NCBI GenBank assembly: GCA_041879295.1
Contig: CP047152.1
Span: 2,237,501-2,301,500 of the forward strand
Direction of reading: 5' to 3'
DNA: 64,000 nucleotides
Source of the DNA: Pseudomonas putida
GTDB lineage: Bacteria; Pseudomonadota; Gammaproteobacteria; Pseudomonadales; Pseudomonadaceae
Part shown: piece by piece, positions 57,201-64,000 of the stretch
Position numbering within the stretch: position 1 is the first letter of the stretch
How the letters are laid out: every line of letters begins with the position of its first letter
Notes under the pieces: model-generated
Told to the model about the DNA's origin: nothing
Seen by the model: only the letters and a program-made list of their open reading frames with translations
The model's database searches: none
Made by a program: the position numbers and the translations under genes

Positions 57201-58144
57201 GACATGTTGAACGTCCCGTTGCAGCGTTGAGCGCTGCTTCGCGTCGACTGGCAGATGTCTCCTCCGAGCTCGTTATAGAGCTGTTGATGGAAGGCGTTGC
57301 GGAGCAAAACGCCAAACCAGGAGCGCAGCTTGCAACCAGCTTCTTTGATGTAGAAAAGGTTATCAGGGAGTTGGCTCAGCGAAAGGATACGACGCTTGGA
57401 CAAATTGCGAACCTGGAGTTTGCTTACCTGCCAGTGCTTCGCGATGAGCCTGAGGCCCTGCATAAAGTTCTGCTTGAAGATCCGGGCTTCTTCATGAGCC
57501 TGGTCAGTTTGGTATTTAGGGCCAAGGGAGCAGAGCGAGCAGAGGTAGCCGCTCTGGAAAGGAATCAAGCCACCAATGCGTATCAGTTGCTAAAAAGCCT
57601 GAAGACCTTGCCGGGGCAGAATAATCAGGACGTCGATCAGGAAACGTTGATGGCCTGGTGCGTTGAGCTTCGGTGTTTGGCGGCGCAAGCGAATCGTCAG
57701 GAGATTACCGATCAGCTCATTGGGCAGGTATTGGCGCATGCGCCTTCGAGTCCTACGGATGGAGCCTGGCCACACGAAGCGGTTCGTCATGTCATCGAGG
57801 CGCTCGCGTCTCCGCAGCTTGAAACGGGCGTTTGCATCGAAAGATTCAACATGCGCGGCGTGTTCTGCAAAGCGTTCGGAGAAGGGGGCGACCAAGAGCG
57901 AGATTTGGCTCAGCAAGCTCAACAGTGGGCCCAGGCGTCAGTCGATTTTGTTCGTACTCACGCAATGCTCGAACAAATTGCTGAGTCGTGGCTAAAGGAC
58001 GCTGAACGCGCAGATGGCCAAGCAGAACGCGCTGCGTTACTGATCATAGGGAGGTGTAACCACCTTCCAGATCTGATTGTGATCGTTATTGCGGTACCGA
58101 TGTACTATTTCAAGGTAGTCCTACTGCCCGTATTTCCAGTATGA
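54284..58144 (+). CDS. Giant (1286 aa) conflict-type protein with nuclease-like N-terminus
   Basis: The start is TTG 54284, eight bases behind aaaggag. Residues about 45-100 carry VRGFDGYL, FVPDGKSIWEFGT and KAEDDYTKRT, a D...E...K arrangement I associate with restriction-endonuclease-like domains in defence proteins. The next segment (CTLVIVSPRTWD) is Rossmann-like. About 1000 residues of helical repeats follow with no Walker motifs, as in sensors or scaffolds. The last 30 residues (LIVIVIAVPMYYFKVVLL) look like out-of-frame sequence, so the natural end may be lost. It lies upstream of the ATPase + HNH pair, in the same insertion. Family unknown to me. Confidence 0.65.
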   Translation: MKWINALELGQWADTLQGRDKVPELVAGLIWATSTRVHRLRFLHGDMGQVRGFDGYLNAEANSPFVPDGKSIWEFGTNGAGKAKAEDDYTKRTEEIDAAVRAECTLVIVSPRTWDTPKVKVEDWLDEKNELNEWKRVVYLDGPLLEDWLAQSPAVASRWARSVFRRPPQHGVLSTDEFWELFSSRFEPALVEDVLLAGRESQADDLLRTLTQGSGRLAFAADTTDEVIAFAVAAIRKAPEVVRKPLEARTLIVETEEAARYLVSTCNLIYLPRLGARKCVGLLKTSGPTVISAGADDRKNDHVELIRPTSSQLGKAFTGMGMSEIEGYEVARTCGRSLAVLARQKPSGTAELPTWVANADALIPVMLAGAWVSDVDQDQHVLSSLSQKPYDDTEDDLLEFLVMQDSPLERIENLWATRAPVDAFLHLAHRVGRRHLEQFKAALVAVFETAVSAHKPPTADEPFVQNSRREQDNSHSEQLRNGLMTTLLHMAVLHKHANFKVAGGDPQTFVDDLVRSIPGLSDNVTLLASLSQNLSLLAEASPKSFLEALERQLEGASPSILPIFDEHPGMLTPVTYHCGLLWALEVIAWDARYFEQAVLCLAKLAAIDPGGKLSNRPINSLRAIFLSWAPSTSVTTKRRLAVLQSVVNALPSIAWALLASLLPRSHDTSSPTEKPKFREYEQDHGETLTFGLVWESEAKIIALAVEAAGMIPERWISLINSLQRFQPDPFKSVVERLGEVLSSADADVRAQIWKALNVQIKHHQKYAKTEWAMEKGRIESLLPLIDRYAPEALVEKYTWLFDEWVPPVEGIDEDGADIGQLTENARSQAVVDVYEALGIQGILQMACRAKSSHFVLSSALRLELSYEERLALLTSLLSSDLQDLEFAAGMVMADGIIRFEERWKQDARSMLLDSGLGIDRVARVLERILENEQTWSYVDSFGEAIAQAYWTVKAPYPLEVSVTELLQAISKYRHVERPVAALSAASRRLADVSSELVIELLMEGVAEQNAKPGAQLATSFFDVEKVIRELAQRKDTTLGQIANLEFAYLPVLRDEPEALHKVLLEDPGFFMSLVSLVFRAKGAERAEVAALERNQATNAYQLLKSLKTLPGQNNQDVDQETLMAWCVELRCLAAQANRQEITDQLIGQVLAHAPSSPTDGAWPHEAVRHVIEALASPQLETGVCIERFNMRGVFCKAFGEGGDQERDLAQQAQQWAQASVDFVRTHAMLEQIAESWLKDAERADGQAERAALLIIGRCNHLPDLIVIVIAVPMYYFKVVLLPVFPV

Positions 58145-58286
58145 AAAGCAATGGCTGCCTAGGCCGTCGCAGATCGGAAAATGGAACGCGAAGTCGCCAC
58201 AGTATGGATTTCTGGTCTGCGGAATCGTACTCTCGGTTATCAATTCGCACGTCGTTCGTGCCGGGCCTCTGCAGGGAGCATCATCG

Positions 58287-59696
58287 TTGGAAATCCATAG
58301 TGTCAAAGCAGACCGTGTTTGGCTTGATCTGGAAGCTAAAGTCGACGGTGGTAATAATCGTGTTGACCTCCTGACTGGCCCTAACGGTTCTGGAAAGTCA
58401 GAGATTCTGAGTTTTCTTGCCAACGCTTTTAAATCGAGAAAACACAATGGGGCGATCGAATACAGGCGCCAATTTGGTAGCCAACCCTACCACTTTAAAT
58501 CGGAAGACTCTCATGAGCCCGCGAGAGTTATTGCACAGACTTACAGCCCGTTTACCCGCTTTCCATCTCCGCTAACTCACGAGTCTTCTCTTACTAAAGT
58601 CTACTCGGAAGGTGCGGAGTCAAGTTCATTGTACGTGTGTGCTGGTCTCCATAAATCTACGCGAGTGGTCAGTTCAAGTTTGTCCAAGAATACGCTTGAG
58701 CAGGCTATTTATCGTCTCAGCGAATCACTTGAGAGCGTAGGATCAATACTCCGCGTGATGGAAAATCTGAAGCTCTCAGATAGGTTTGATTTCACTTATG
58801 AGCCTAGGCCTGGCCTGGTCGATCTAGCAGATGCTGTACGTGGCGGATATGTGGTGGACTATTTTGAGGGAAAAAAAGAAGAGTCTATTCGTCGTAAGTA
58901 TCCTCGCTCGGGCTTACTAATGGAGCTTCGAAAAGAAAGCCCTCAGGAGCTCGGAAGTTTGGTCGCCGAGGCATTTTATTTGCTAGGGGACGAGGTGCTA
59001 GAGTTTGGCCAGCTTAAACGTGGGATTGGTTCTATCGGTCGTAGGGATCGATATGAGTATGCGGCCTTCCAATCACTGTCGTTGTTGAGGCGTTTGGATC
59101 TCCTCACGCTAAGACGGTGTGAACTCACAAGCCTTTCAGGCGAGATTTTCGATGTTGCAAATGCAAGTTCCGGCCAGCAGCAAATGCTTTGCTCGGTTAT
59201 AGGTCTCGCAACAGCTCTTAGAGATGACAGCCTTGTGCTAATCGACGAACCGGAGCTAAGCCTTCACCCGCGTTGGCAGCAACAATATCTGGATAATCTT
59301 TTTGCAACCTTAGAACCCTTTAAGGGGTGCCACGTTTTGGTGGCCACCCACTCGCCATTAATCGTACAGCGTGGCCACGCTTTGGGTGCTGGAGTTGTTC
59401 AGGTGAAAAAAGAGTCGGCTTCAGAGCGTTTAGCTCAAGATGGTGAGTCGGTAGAAGCGACGCTGCAGAACGTATTTGATACCCCAGTAACTGGAAGTGT
59501 TCACCTTGCCAACGAGATTTTCGCATTAATTACGGAGGCTGAGACTGAAGGTGGCCCTGTAAGGCAAAAGTCTCTCGTCGAACTGAAGCGATTGGAACGT
59601 CTCTATTCTGATGGCGAATACCGTGATGAAAAAACCTTGCAGCTTCTTCGGGACGCCATTGATTTGATTAATATGGATATTCAGTACAATGCGTGA
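58287..59696 (+). CDS. AAA/ABC-type ATPase, Septu PtuA-like
   Basis: This 469-aa protein starts at TTG 58287 behind aggga. Motifs are: Walker A GPNGSGKS (about 31), an ABC-type signature SSGQQQML (about 291), Walker B LVLIDEPELSLHPRW (about 313), and the H-loop VATHSPLIV (about 349). The insert between Walker A and signature is about 250 residues, as in OLD/RecF-like ATPases. It overlaps an HNH gene by 8 bp. ATPase plus HNH in this order defines the Septu (PtuA-PtuB) anti-phage arrangement, or the similar retron-associated pair; no reverse transcriptase or msr is adjacent here. Confidence 0.82.
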   Translation: MEIHSVKADRVWLDLEAKVDGGNNRVDLLTGPNGSGKSEILSFLANAFKSRKHNGAIEYRRQFGSQPYHFKSEDSHEPARVIAQTYSPFTRFPSPLTHESSLTKVYSEGAESSSLYVCAGLHKSTRVVSSSLSKNTLEQAIYRLSESLESVGSILRVMENLKLSDRFDFTYEPRPGLVDLADAVRGGYVVDYFEGKKEESIRRKYPRSGLLMELRKESPQELGSLVAEAFYLLGDEVLEFGQLKRGIGSIGRRDRYEYAAFQSLSLLRRLDLLTLRRCELTSLSGEIFDVANASSGQQQMLCSVIGLATALRDDSLVLIDEPELSLHPRWQQQYLDNLFATLEPFKGCHVLVATHSPLIVQRGHALGAGVVQVKKESASERLAQDGESVEATLQNVFDTPVTGSVHLANEIFALITEAETEGGPVRQKSLVELKRLERLYSDGEYRDEKTLQLLRDAIDLINMDIQYNA

Positions 59697-60411
59697 AATT
59701 AGGAGAAAAGCTGAGGTTTATAGTGGTTTCCGAAGGCTGACACAGGCGCAGCACGATCAGCTAAAATCCGATGGCGCAGCAAACGTCGGCCTATGGAAGG
59801 AGACGACTGGTGATGTAGGTGCCTGGGTTGTTCAATTCAAAAGTGAAGTGAAGCAACACTACTATCACCGTCAATCCATGAAGTGTTGCTACTGCAGCAA
59901 GGAGCTGGACGCTCATAAAGGCTCTTACGATGCCGAACACATACTGGATAAAAACGGTCATCCGCAGTTCATGTTTTACTGTGAAAATATTGCGGCGGTT
60001 TGTAAAACTTGTAATGGGTCTAAGAGTGATAAGCCTGTCCTTGAACCAGGCGTCTCGGTTGCTAGTTTTCCTGGGGATACAGGACATTACATGCTGGTAC
60101 ATCCGCATCACGATGAGTGGGGAGACTACCTCGAGTTTGATGTGATAGGCCGAATAGTGGCTAAACCCCACAGCCCAAAAGGAGGCAATACCATCAGAAT
60201 TTGTGGGATAAATTTCCTAAATGCCGCTCGCCTCGCTGGTCATTTTCTCCCTGGTGACAGTGAGGTGGCTGAGAAAAATTTGGAAAGTTTTTTTCGGTTA
60301 ACGATGAAGGCTTATAAACTCAAAAGAATTGAGGTGCTCAAAGCCATGGCCGAACAATTCGACCTAGCACAAGCTAAAGCGATCATCGACGTCTTGGAGC
60401 GTGAAGTCTAA
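59689..60411 (+). CDS. HNH endonuclease, Septu PtuB-like
   Basis: This 240-aa protein has a zinc-dependent HNH motif: CCYCSKEL (about 66), YDAEHILDK (about 83) and CKTCNGSKSDKP (about 105), with the catalytic His in AEHI and the closing Asn in CNGSKS. The N-terminal region (MREIRRKAEVYSGFRRL) is basic. It overlaps the ATPase gene, so the two subunits are coupled. In known Septu systems the nuclease cuts nucleic acid under ATPase control. It ends the cargo before the umuC remnant part 3. Confidence 0.82.
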   Translation: MREIRRKAEVYSGFRRLTQAQHDQLKSDGAANVGLWKETTGDVGAWVVQFKSEVKQHYYHRQSMKCCYCSKELDAHKGSYDAEHILDKNGHPQFMFYCENIAAVCKTCNGSKSDKPVLEPGVSVASFPGDTGHYMLVHPHHDEWGDYLEFDVIGRIVAKPHSPKGGNTIRICGINFLNAARLAGHFLPGDSEVAEKNLESFFRLTMKAYKLKRIEVLKAMAEQFDLAQAKAIIDVLEREV

Positions 60412-60553
60412 AGCCTTAAGTCGGATTTGTTGATCGTAATCTCAGATTAGTTCGCTGACTTTTGTTCTCGTTTTCGGCAACTATTGCCACGAGTCCCCAC
60501 ACGCTAAGAAGAATGGAGACGAACATGGCCGAACCACCAAACGAAACCCAAGG

Positions 60554-60872
60554 GACGACACTCGCTTGCTGACAAATGCGGCGCAGGAGGGCGTGGAGCT
60601 GGTGCACCGGGAGCTTTTTCGCTACAGAAAAGCAGAGGTGCTGCTGCTCGACTCACCCAACCGAAAGAAATCACGGGTGACCTACTGCTGCTCAGCCATT
60701 GGCGAGTGAGAAGTTGATTGGTGTGGTGGATGCGGTGAACGGCAGGTGGGGTAGGGGGACGATGCGGCTGGCAAGCGTGCCGGTCGATCCAAGCTGGGGT
60801 ATGCGCCGGGAGATGATGAGTCAGAGCTTTACCACTCAAGTTGATGAGCTCTGGACTGTTTACTGTAAATAA
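60554..60872 (+). pseudogene. umuC/rulB-like remnant, part 3 (3' end)
   Basis: The frame DDTRLLTNAAQEGVELVHR, then ELFRYRKAEVLLLD, then after a frameshift and a stop, LASEKLIGVVDAVNGRWG, MRLASVPVDPSWGMRR and the end VDELWTVYCK with a TAA at 60870-60872, is the C-terminal part of UmuC/RulB. It continues exactly where part 2 stops (TDDMR / DDTR). The two junction sequences gacgatatgcgt (54102) and gacgacactcgc (60554) are similar, like a duplicated insertion site. Confidence 0.85.
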
Positions 60873-61009
60873 CGCTGTTCCAACCTTTGAGCGCGAAGCT
60901 GTCAGAAATAGGGTACATGCGGCTGCGTCACATCGCATATCCCCCGAAGGGGCTAAGAGCCATACTGTAGAGCGCGACATTGAATGATTAACGACGCAGA
61001 GGCAACCAA

Positions 61010-61219
61010 ATGAAGCGAACACTGCTGGGAATAGCGGAAGCAGGTGAGCTTCTACTGAAGCAAGCGCTGGAGGCCATCAGAGCCTACAACGAGGCAATGG
61101 CCCAAGGCCGACCCGAAGCTGAGCTCGAGCGCCTTCGGATCGATGCGGATCACCTGTTCCAAACGGTGGTCGATTATCAACTGTACAAAGCCGGTACGCT
61201 AGGTGAGTCGGTACATTAG
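61010..61219 (+). CDS. Small hypothetical protein
   Basis: This 69-aa, highly helical protein (MKRTLLGIAEAGELLLKQAL) starts at an ATG with an agaggc ribosome site. It resembles the small helical proteins often found singly on Pseudomonas islands; I cannot assign a function. It lies between the umuC remnant and the convergent ParB-like operon. Confidence 0.55.
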   Translation: MKRTLLGIAEAGELLLKQALEAIRAYNEAMAQGRPEAELERLRIDADHLFQTVVDYQLYKAGTLGESVH

Positions 61220-61315
61220 AGAGACATGCGGCCGATAGGCCACTGGATCGTAACAGTACGGATTTCTCGGCTGTCTTCAATCCTACAAAGATAAAAAAGC
61301 TGAATCGTATGGCCC

Positions 61316-62221
61316 TTACTCCCGCTCTAGATTTCTCGCATCTGCTGTGACTGCATCCATAATCCCCATTAATTCCCGAGCTAAGTCAGGCTCGAAACGT
61401 TGTAAGTATGCCGAAATTGAGTCGTTGCGTAAAATTCTAGTCAAATAACCTTTTGCTACAACAAGAACCAACATGGTTTCTCCCAAAGTATCTTCAACAA
61501 GCCGGTAATCGTGATAGAGTCTCTCCATTTCTCTTTCCATTTTCACGATATTTTCAGGAGATACACCTTCGACTGAGGTCTTAGTCTCCAATAAGTCCTC
61601 AGGTCTTGTTGCGGTCAATACCATCTGCGCGTAACGTCCGGTATAGCAGTTTGCAGAAATCATCATTTCTGCAGCTTCGATCTGCCGCATTGGCTTCATT
61701 TTTCTAAGTGCATGGAAGACCGGCTGACTAACCATTCTTGTTTTTAATAGTTCGATGGCCTCTTTCGCTATTCCTTTCAGTAGGTTTTGCCTCAGCTGGA
61801 TCCGGTCAAGGCTAATATTGAGGACTTCAGCGATTCGCTCGGCAGAAACTCCTCTCTCGATAGCCTGAGTTATCATCTTGCTTTCTTGAATGGGAGTTAG
61901 TCGACTTATTTGTCTGTTATACGTGAATCCCTCGTCATCGGTCGAAAGCATACAAAGTGCATGTCGAGCGCTTAGCTGCTTTAACGCTGCTAGTCGCAGG
62001 TGTCCGTCAAGTACTAAATATCTCGATGGTTGCTCATTCAAGTCAATTGGCTCATGATGTATAGCTATTGGCTCAATGATTCCAAGCTCTCGTACGGATG
62101 CTAGTATCGTTAAATACTTAGGCGAGCTGAGAGTTGATGCTGGGATAATTCGTGATGGCAGCAATTGGGATGTTGCCAAAGTTAATAACCTGCTATCAAA
62201 CGCGCTTTTAACCTCGTTCAT
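61316..62221 (-). CDS. ParB/RepB-like protein of the recombination module
   Basis: This 301-aa protein has an N-terminal ParB/Srx-type nuclease-like fold with YLVLDGHLRLAALKQL (about 67) and a central HTH (about 130-150: VSAERIAEVLNISLDRIQLR). The C-terminal half resembles the plasmid-partition RepB domain. It overlaps the preceding gene by 4 bp and is third in an operon recombinase - ParB - ParB/RepB. In such islands, these proteins are thought to help recombinase-driven excision or maintenance. DNA binding is likely; the exact role is unknown. Confidence 0.8.
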   Translation of the reverse strand: MNEVKSAFDSRLLTLATSQLLPSRIIPASTLSSPKYLTILASVRELGIIEPIAIHHEPIDLNEQPSRYLVLDGHLRLAALKQLSARHALCMLSTDDEGFTYNRQISRLTPIQESKMITQAIERGVSAERIAEVLNISLDRIQLRQNLLKGIAKEAIELLKTRMVSQPVFHALRKMKPMRQIEAAEMMISANCYTGRYAQMVLTATRPEDLLETKTSVEGVSPENIVKMEREMERLYHDYRLVEDTLGETMLVLVVAKGYLTRILRNDSISAYLQRFEPDLARELMGIMDAVTADARNLERE

Positions 62222-63114
62222 ATTTCTCCCTTGACGCGATCGGCTAAAACCTGTGGCATGTCCTCAATGCCTTCACTCTTCAACAGGGAGCAAAAATACT
62301 CATCAGAGAGAAGTCTTCTTAATGCTGTGACGATAAATAATAGACGTTGTTCGCCGATGTCCGCTTTCTTTACCATCAATCTTTGTCTGCGTACCTCAGA
62401 TTGATACGCATTAAGAAGCTGGCGGGAGGTAGTGATCTTTACAGGTGTTTTCTGATGTTTGAAGCATTTCCCGCCAGCGCGACGATTGTCGATTAAGCGG
62501 CGGACTTTCATTAATTGCTCGCCTCTCAGCAACCCATTTTCATATGCCTCGAGCATGGCTGCTTGAGTTACAGTATCATCTGAGCGTGCGACTGTTATAG
62601 CAATTTTAATTGGTAGCCAGCCTTTTTCTACAGCGCTGATTAATCGCTCTTCACCTTGCCTTAGTAAAATTAGTATTCCGCCAACATAGTTATAGTCTAG
62701 GCACGTCTTCTGTGATATTTGTTTGGTGGTGTATCCGCGATCATGTAACGAATTTATTGCTTCTAGCAGGTCGCGGTTCGAGTGCTTTCGCCGCGCGAGA
62801 TTTTCTACTAGACTGATCAGATATCTGTCCACTTCACTAGCGGTTATCACCACGCAAGGGATTTTTCTCTCTCCTAACACCTTAAAGGCTTCAAATCTAC
62901 CTTGACCACACACTAGGTCGAAGCCTGCGTTAGTGCGGGCTACAGTTACAGGTCTTTTTAATCCTATATTTGCTATATTTTCAACTAATCTGGCGAAAAC
63001 TTTCTTATTGCGCTGCCTTGGGTTAATAACCTTGATGAGCTCTAAGGGGATTTGTTCAATAGACGAAGCTCGGGCGACATGTAGTGTCAGCGGAGCTTCC
63101 TGAGGCGCGTTCAT
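62218..63114 (-). CDS. ParB-domain protein of the recombination module
   Basis: This 298-aa protein contains IPLELIKVINPRQRNKK (ParB N-terminal pattern, about 20), LVCGQGRFEAFKVLGERKIP (about 68, similar to the GERR box) and an HTH region (about 120-150: YTTKQISQKTCLDYNYVGGI). It starts within the stop codon of the upstream recombinase (TAATG), so the genes are tightly coupled. Together with the next gene it forms a pair of related but diverged ParB-type proteins. Confidence 0.82.
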   Translation of the reverse strand: MNAPQEAPLTLHVARASSIEQIPLELIKVINPRQRNKKVFARLVENIANIGLKRPVTVARTNAGFDLVCGQGRFEAFKVLGERKIPCVVITASEVDRYLISLVENLARRKHSNRDLLEAINSLHDRGYTTKQISQKTCLDYNYVGGILILLRQGEERLISAVEKGWLPIKIAITVARSDDTVTQAAMLEAYENGLLRGEQLMKVRRLIDNRRAGGKCFKHQKTPVKITTSRQLLNAYQSEVRRQRLMVKKADIGEQRLLFIVTALRRLLSDEYFCSLLKSEGIEDMPQVLADRVKGEI

Positions 63115-64000
63115 TACGCGGCGCTCGTCAGGTGGAATCGCTTGCTCAGCGTGGACAAGATTTCCAAACTTTCGAAGCGATACAGTTCCAGTTCTCGGGG
63201 GTTTGCGTCGCCGAGCCGCAAATTAGGCGCTACCAGATCAATCATAGGAAACAGATAGTAATCAAGAACTTCTTCTTCCCCTGGGAGCATGCGTACGGCG
63301 ACAGTGATGTCCGGGAAAAGACTGAAGTCGAATCTTACTTGCCAGCGTCGACGATTCGCTCCTATTTGCTGGCAACGGCAGAGTACAATGGAAATTGTAA
63401 ACTCATCATTAACAAGTACTAGTTGAGAGCTCGGATCTATGGTTATTCGTCCTCCTACAGCCTCAATTTTCTGCTGCGTATCAGTGAGTATCTCAGGATA
63501 ACGTTCTCGTAGATGACGATTGGCTTCAATGAAACTATAGTCCCTACCCGGCTCATATCCGATGAGACGATAGCTGTCAATCAGACTGCCAAACCGCTTT
63601 CGGTAACAGCTGCTTGATGGTATGTCCTCCTGTTCGTCAATGATAAGGCCTGAGAGACACCCTCGCTCTTGAAATAAATCTTTTAGACTCGTCAGCATTT
63701 CTTCGTTTGACCATAAGCGAGTACGAGCCTGAATTATTGCCTGGGCAGCAATAAATAGCGAGCGGTCAACTATTGCTGGAAATGCTGCGTCCGCTCTTAT
63801 CCATTCAGCCGCGGGGTTGGCGATGCGAGGCATCTTTAGTTTTGCTGAGGTATGGTTCCAAACGTTGTTACCGATATACTTTTCATTCACAAGAATTTGA
63901 TGTACAACACCGCGCGTCCATGGCCTGTTTAGGTCAGTAAGTAGCCCGCGCCTGTTTAATGAATCGGCAATTTCTTTTTCTGTCAGAGCCTTTTTAATAA
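63114..64000 (-). CDS. Serine recombinase, C-terminal part (runs off the window)
   Basis: The frame is open to the window edge. It reads IKKALTEKEIADSLNRRG, then RPWTRGVVHQILVNEKYIG, the 'recombinase' domain of large serine recombinases, followed by about 240 residues of C-terminal DNA-binding region. The catalytic serine domain should lie to the right of 64000. There is no stop in the visible part. It is the first gene of the recombinase-ParB-ParB operon and the best candidate for the enzyme that inserted the island into pncB. Confidence 0.85.
   Translation of the reverse strand, partial: IKKALTEKEIADSLNRRGLLTDLNRPWTRGVVHQILVNEKYIGNNVWNHTSAKLKMPRIANPAAEWIRADAAFPAIVDRSLFIAAQAIIQARTRLWSNEEMLTSLKDLFQERGCLSGLIIDEQEDIPSSSCYRKRFGSLIDSYRLIGYEPGRDYSFIEANRHLRERYPEILTDTQQKIEAVGGRITIDPSSQLVLVNDEFTISIVLCRCQQIGANRRRWQVRFDFSLFPDITVAVRMLPGEEEVLDYYLFPMIDLVAPNLRLGDANPRELELYRFESLEILSTLSKRFHLTSAA

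Larger units (their letters stand above)
24367..64000. mobile_element. Accessory genomic island inserted in pncB (right end outside window)
   Basis: From the pncB break to the window edge the sequence is richer in AT, has longer gaps, and holds transposons, a group II intron, paralogous small genes and many conflict or defence-like genes. At the far right, a serine recombinase and two ParB/RepB-like genes form an operon pointing inward, as expected for the integration module at an island end. The right junction is not in the window, so the extent and the assignment of recombinase to this insertion are inferences. Confidence 0.7.

Noticed and set aside
58287..60411. Retron identity for the ATPase + HNH pair
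   Set aside because: No retron reverse transcriptase or msr/msd-like RNA lies next to the pair; the only reverse transcriptase nearby belongs to the group II intron.
60504..61022. 172-codon minus-strand frame
   Set aside because: It overlaps the recognisable umuC remnant on the plus strand and has no protein-like features.

Overview
The window reads as a Pseudomonas putida-group chromosome. Supporting evidence is the catR/catBCA catechol cluster, creatinase, KatG, PssA and PpnN orthologues, and several copies of the REP palindrome typical of this group (core cgcgggtaaacccgc / gctcctac).

Positions 1-24366 are ordinary GC-rich core genome. They hold CatR diverging from catB-catC-catA (beta-ketoadipate pathway), a GNAT enzyme, a PAS-GGDEF-EAL protein, an aldo/keto reductase, a DMT exporter, a LysR regulator, KatG, a creatine block (creatinase, an MHS-family transporter and a GATase-type AraC regulator), PssA, a membrane diguanylate cyclase, PpnN, a REP-targeted IS110-family element whose transposase carries a nonsense codon, a YeiH-type exporter with its LysR neighbour, and the 3' end of pncB on the minus strand.

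At about 24366 pncB stops abruptly in the middle of its conserved HDSGDP block. From there to the end of the window (about 40 kb) lies a lower-GC accessory island. Its right end carries a recombination module on the minus strand: a serine recombinase that runs off the window edge, then two overlapping ParB/RepB-like genes. This module probably belongs to the element that split pncB.

The island cargo is mostly conflict or defence-like. It includes a predicted graspetide (omega-ester RiPP) cluster (31531-33663): a precursor with four TKTx4ExDD cores, an ATP-grasp ligase and a membrane protein, flanked on both sides by HEPN/RES-domain genes. It also includes a three-gene set with an XRE-ImmA/IrrE protease and a PD-(D/E)XK-like protein, a DUF4062 protein, a PLD-type nuclease, and a SUKH / HNH-membrane / tail-anchored coiled-coil operon between 180-bp direct repeats. 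A 1286-aa nuclease-like giant followed by a Septu-like ATPase + HNH pair completes the cargo.

Mobile elements are nested. A umuC/rulB-like gene survives as three pieces (49651-49708, 54003-54122, 60554-60872). One interruption is an IS66-family element with an 8-bp target duplication. That IS66 is itself interrupted one base before its right end by a group II intron. The second interruption of umuC is the giant-protein/Septu cargo. An IS256-family element with perfect ends and an 8-bp duplication carries a D-to-H change at a catalytic Asp. Functional calls in the island rest on motifs read by eye; no database search was possible.
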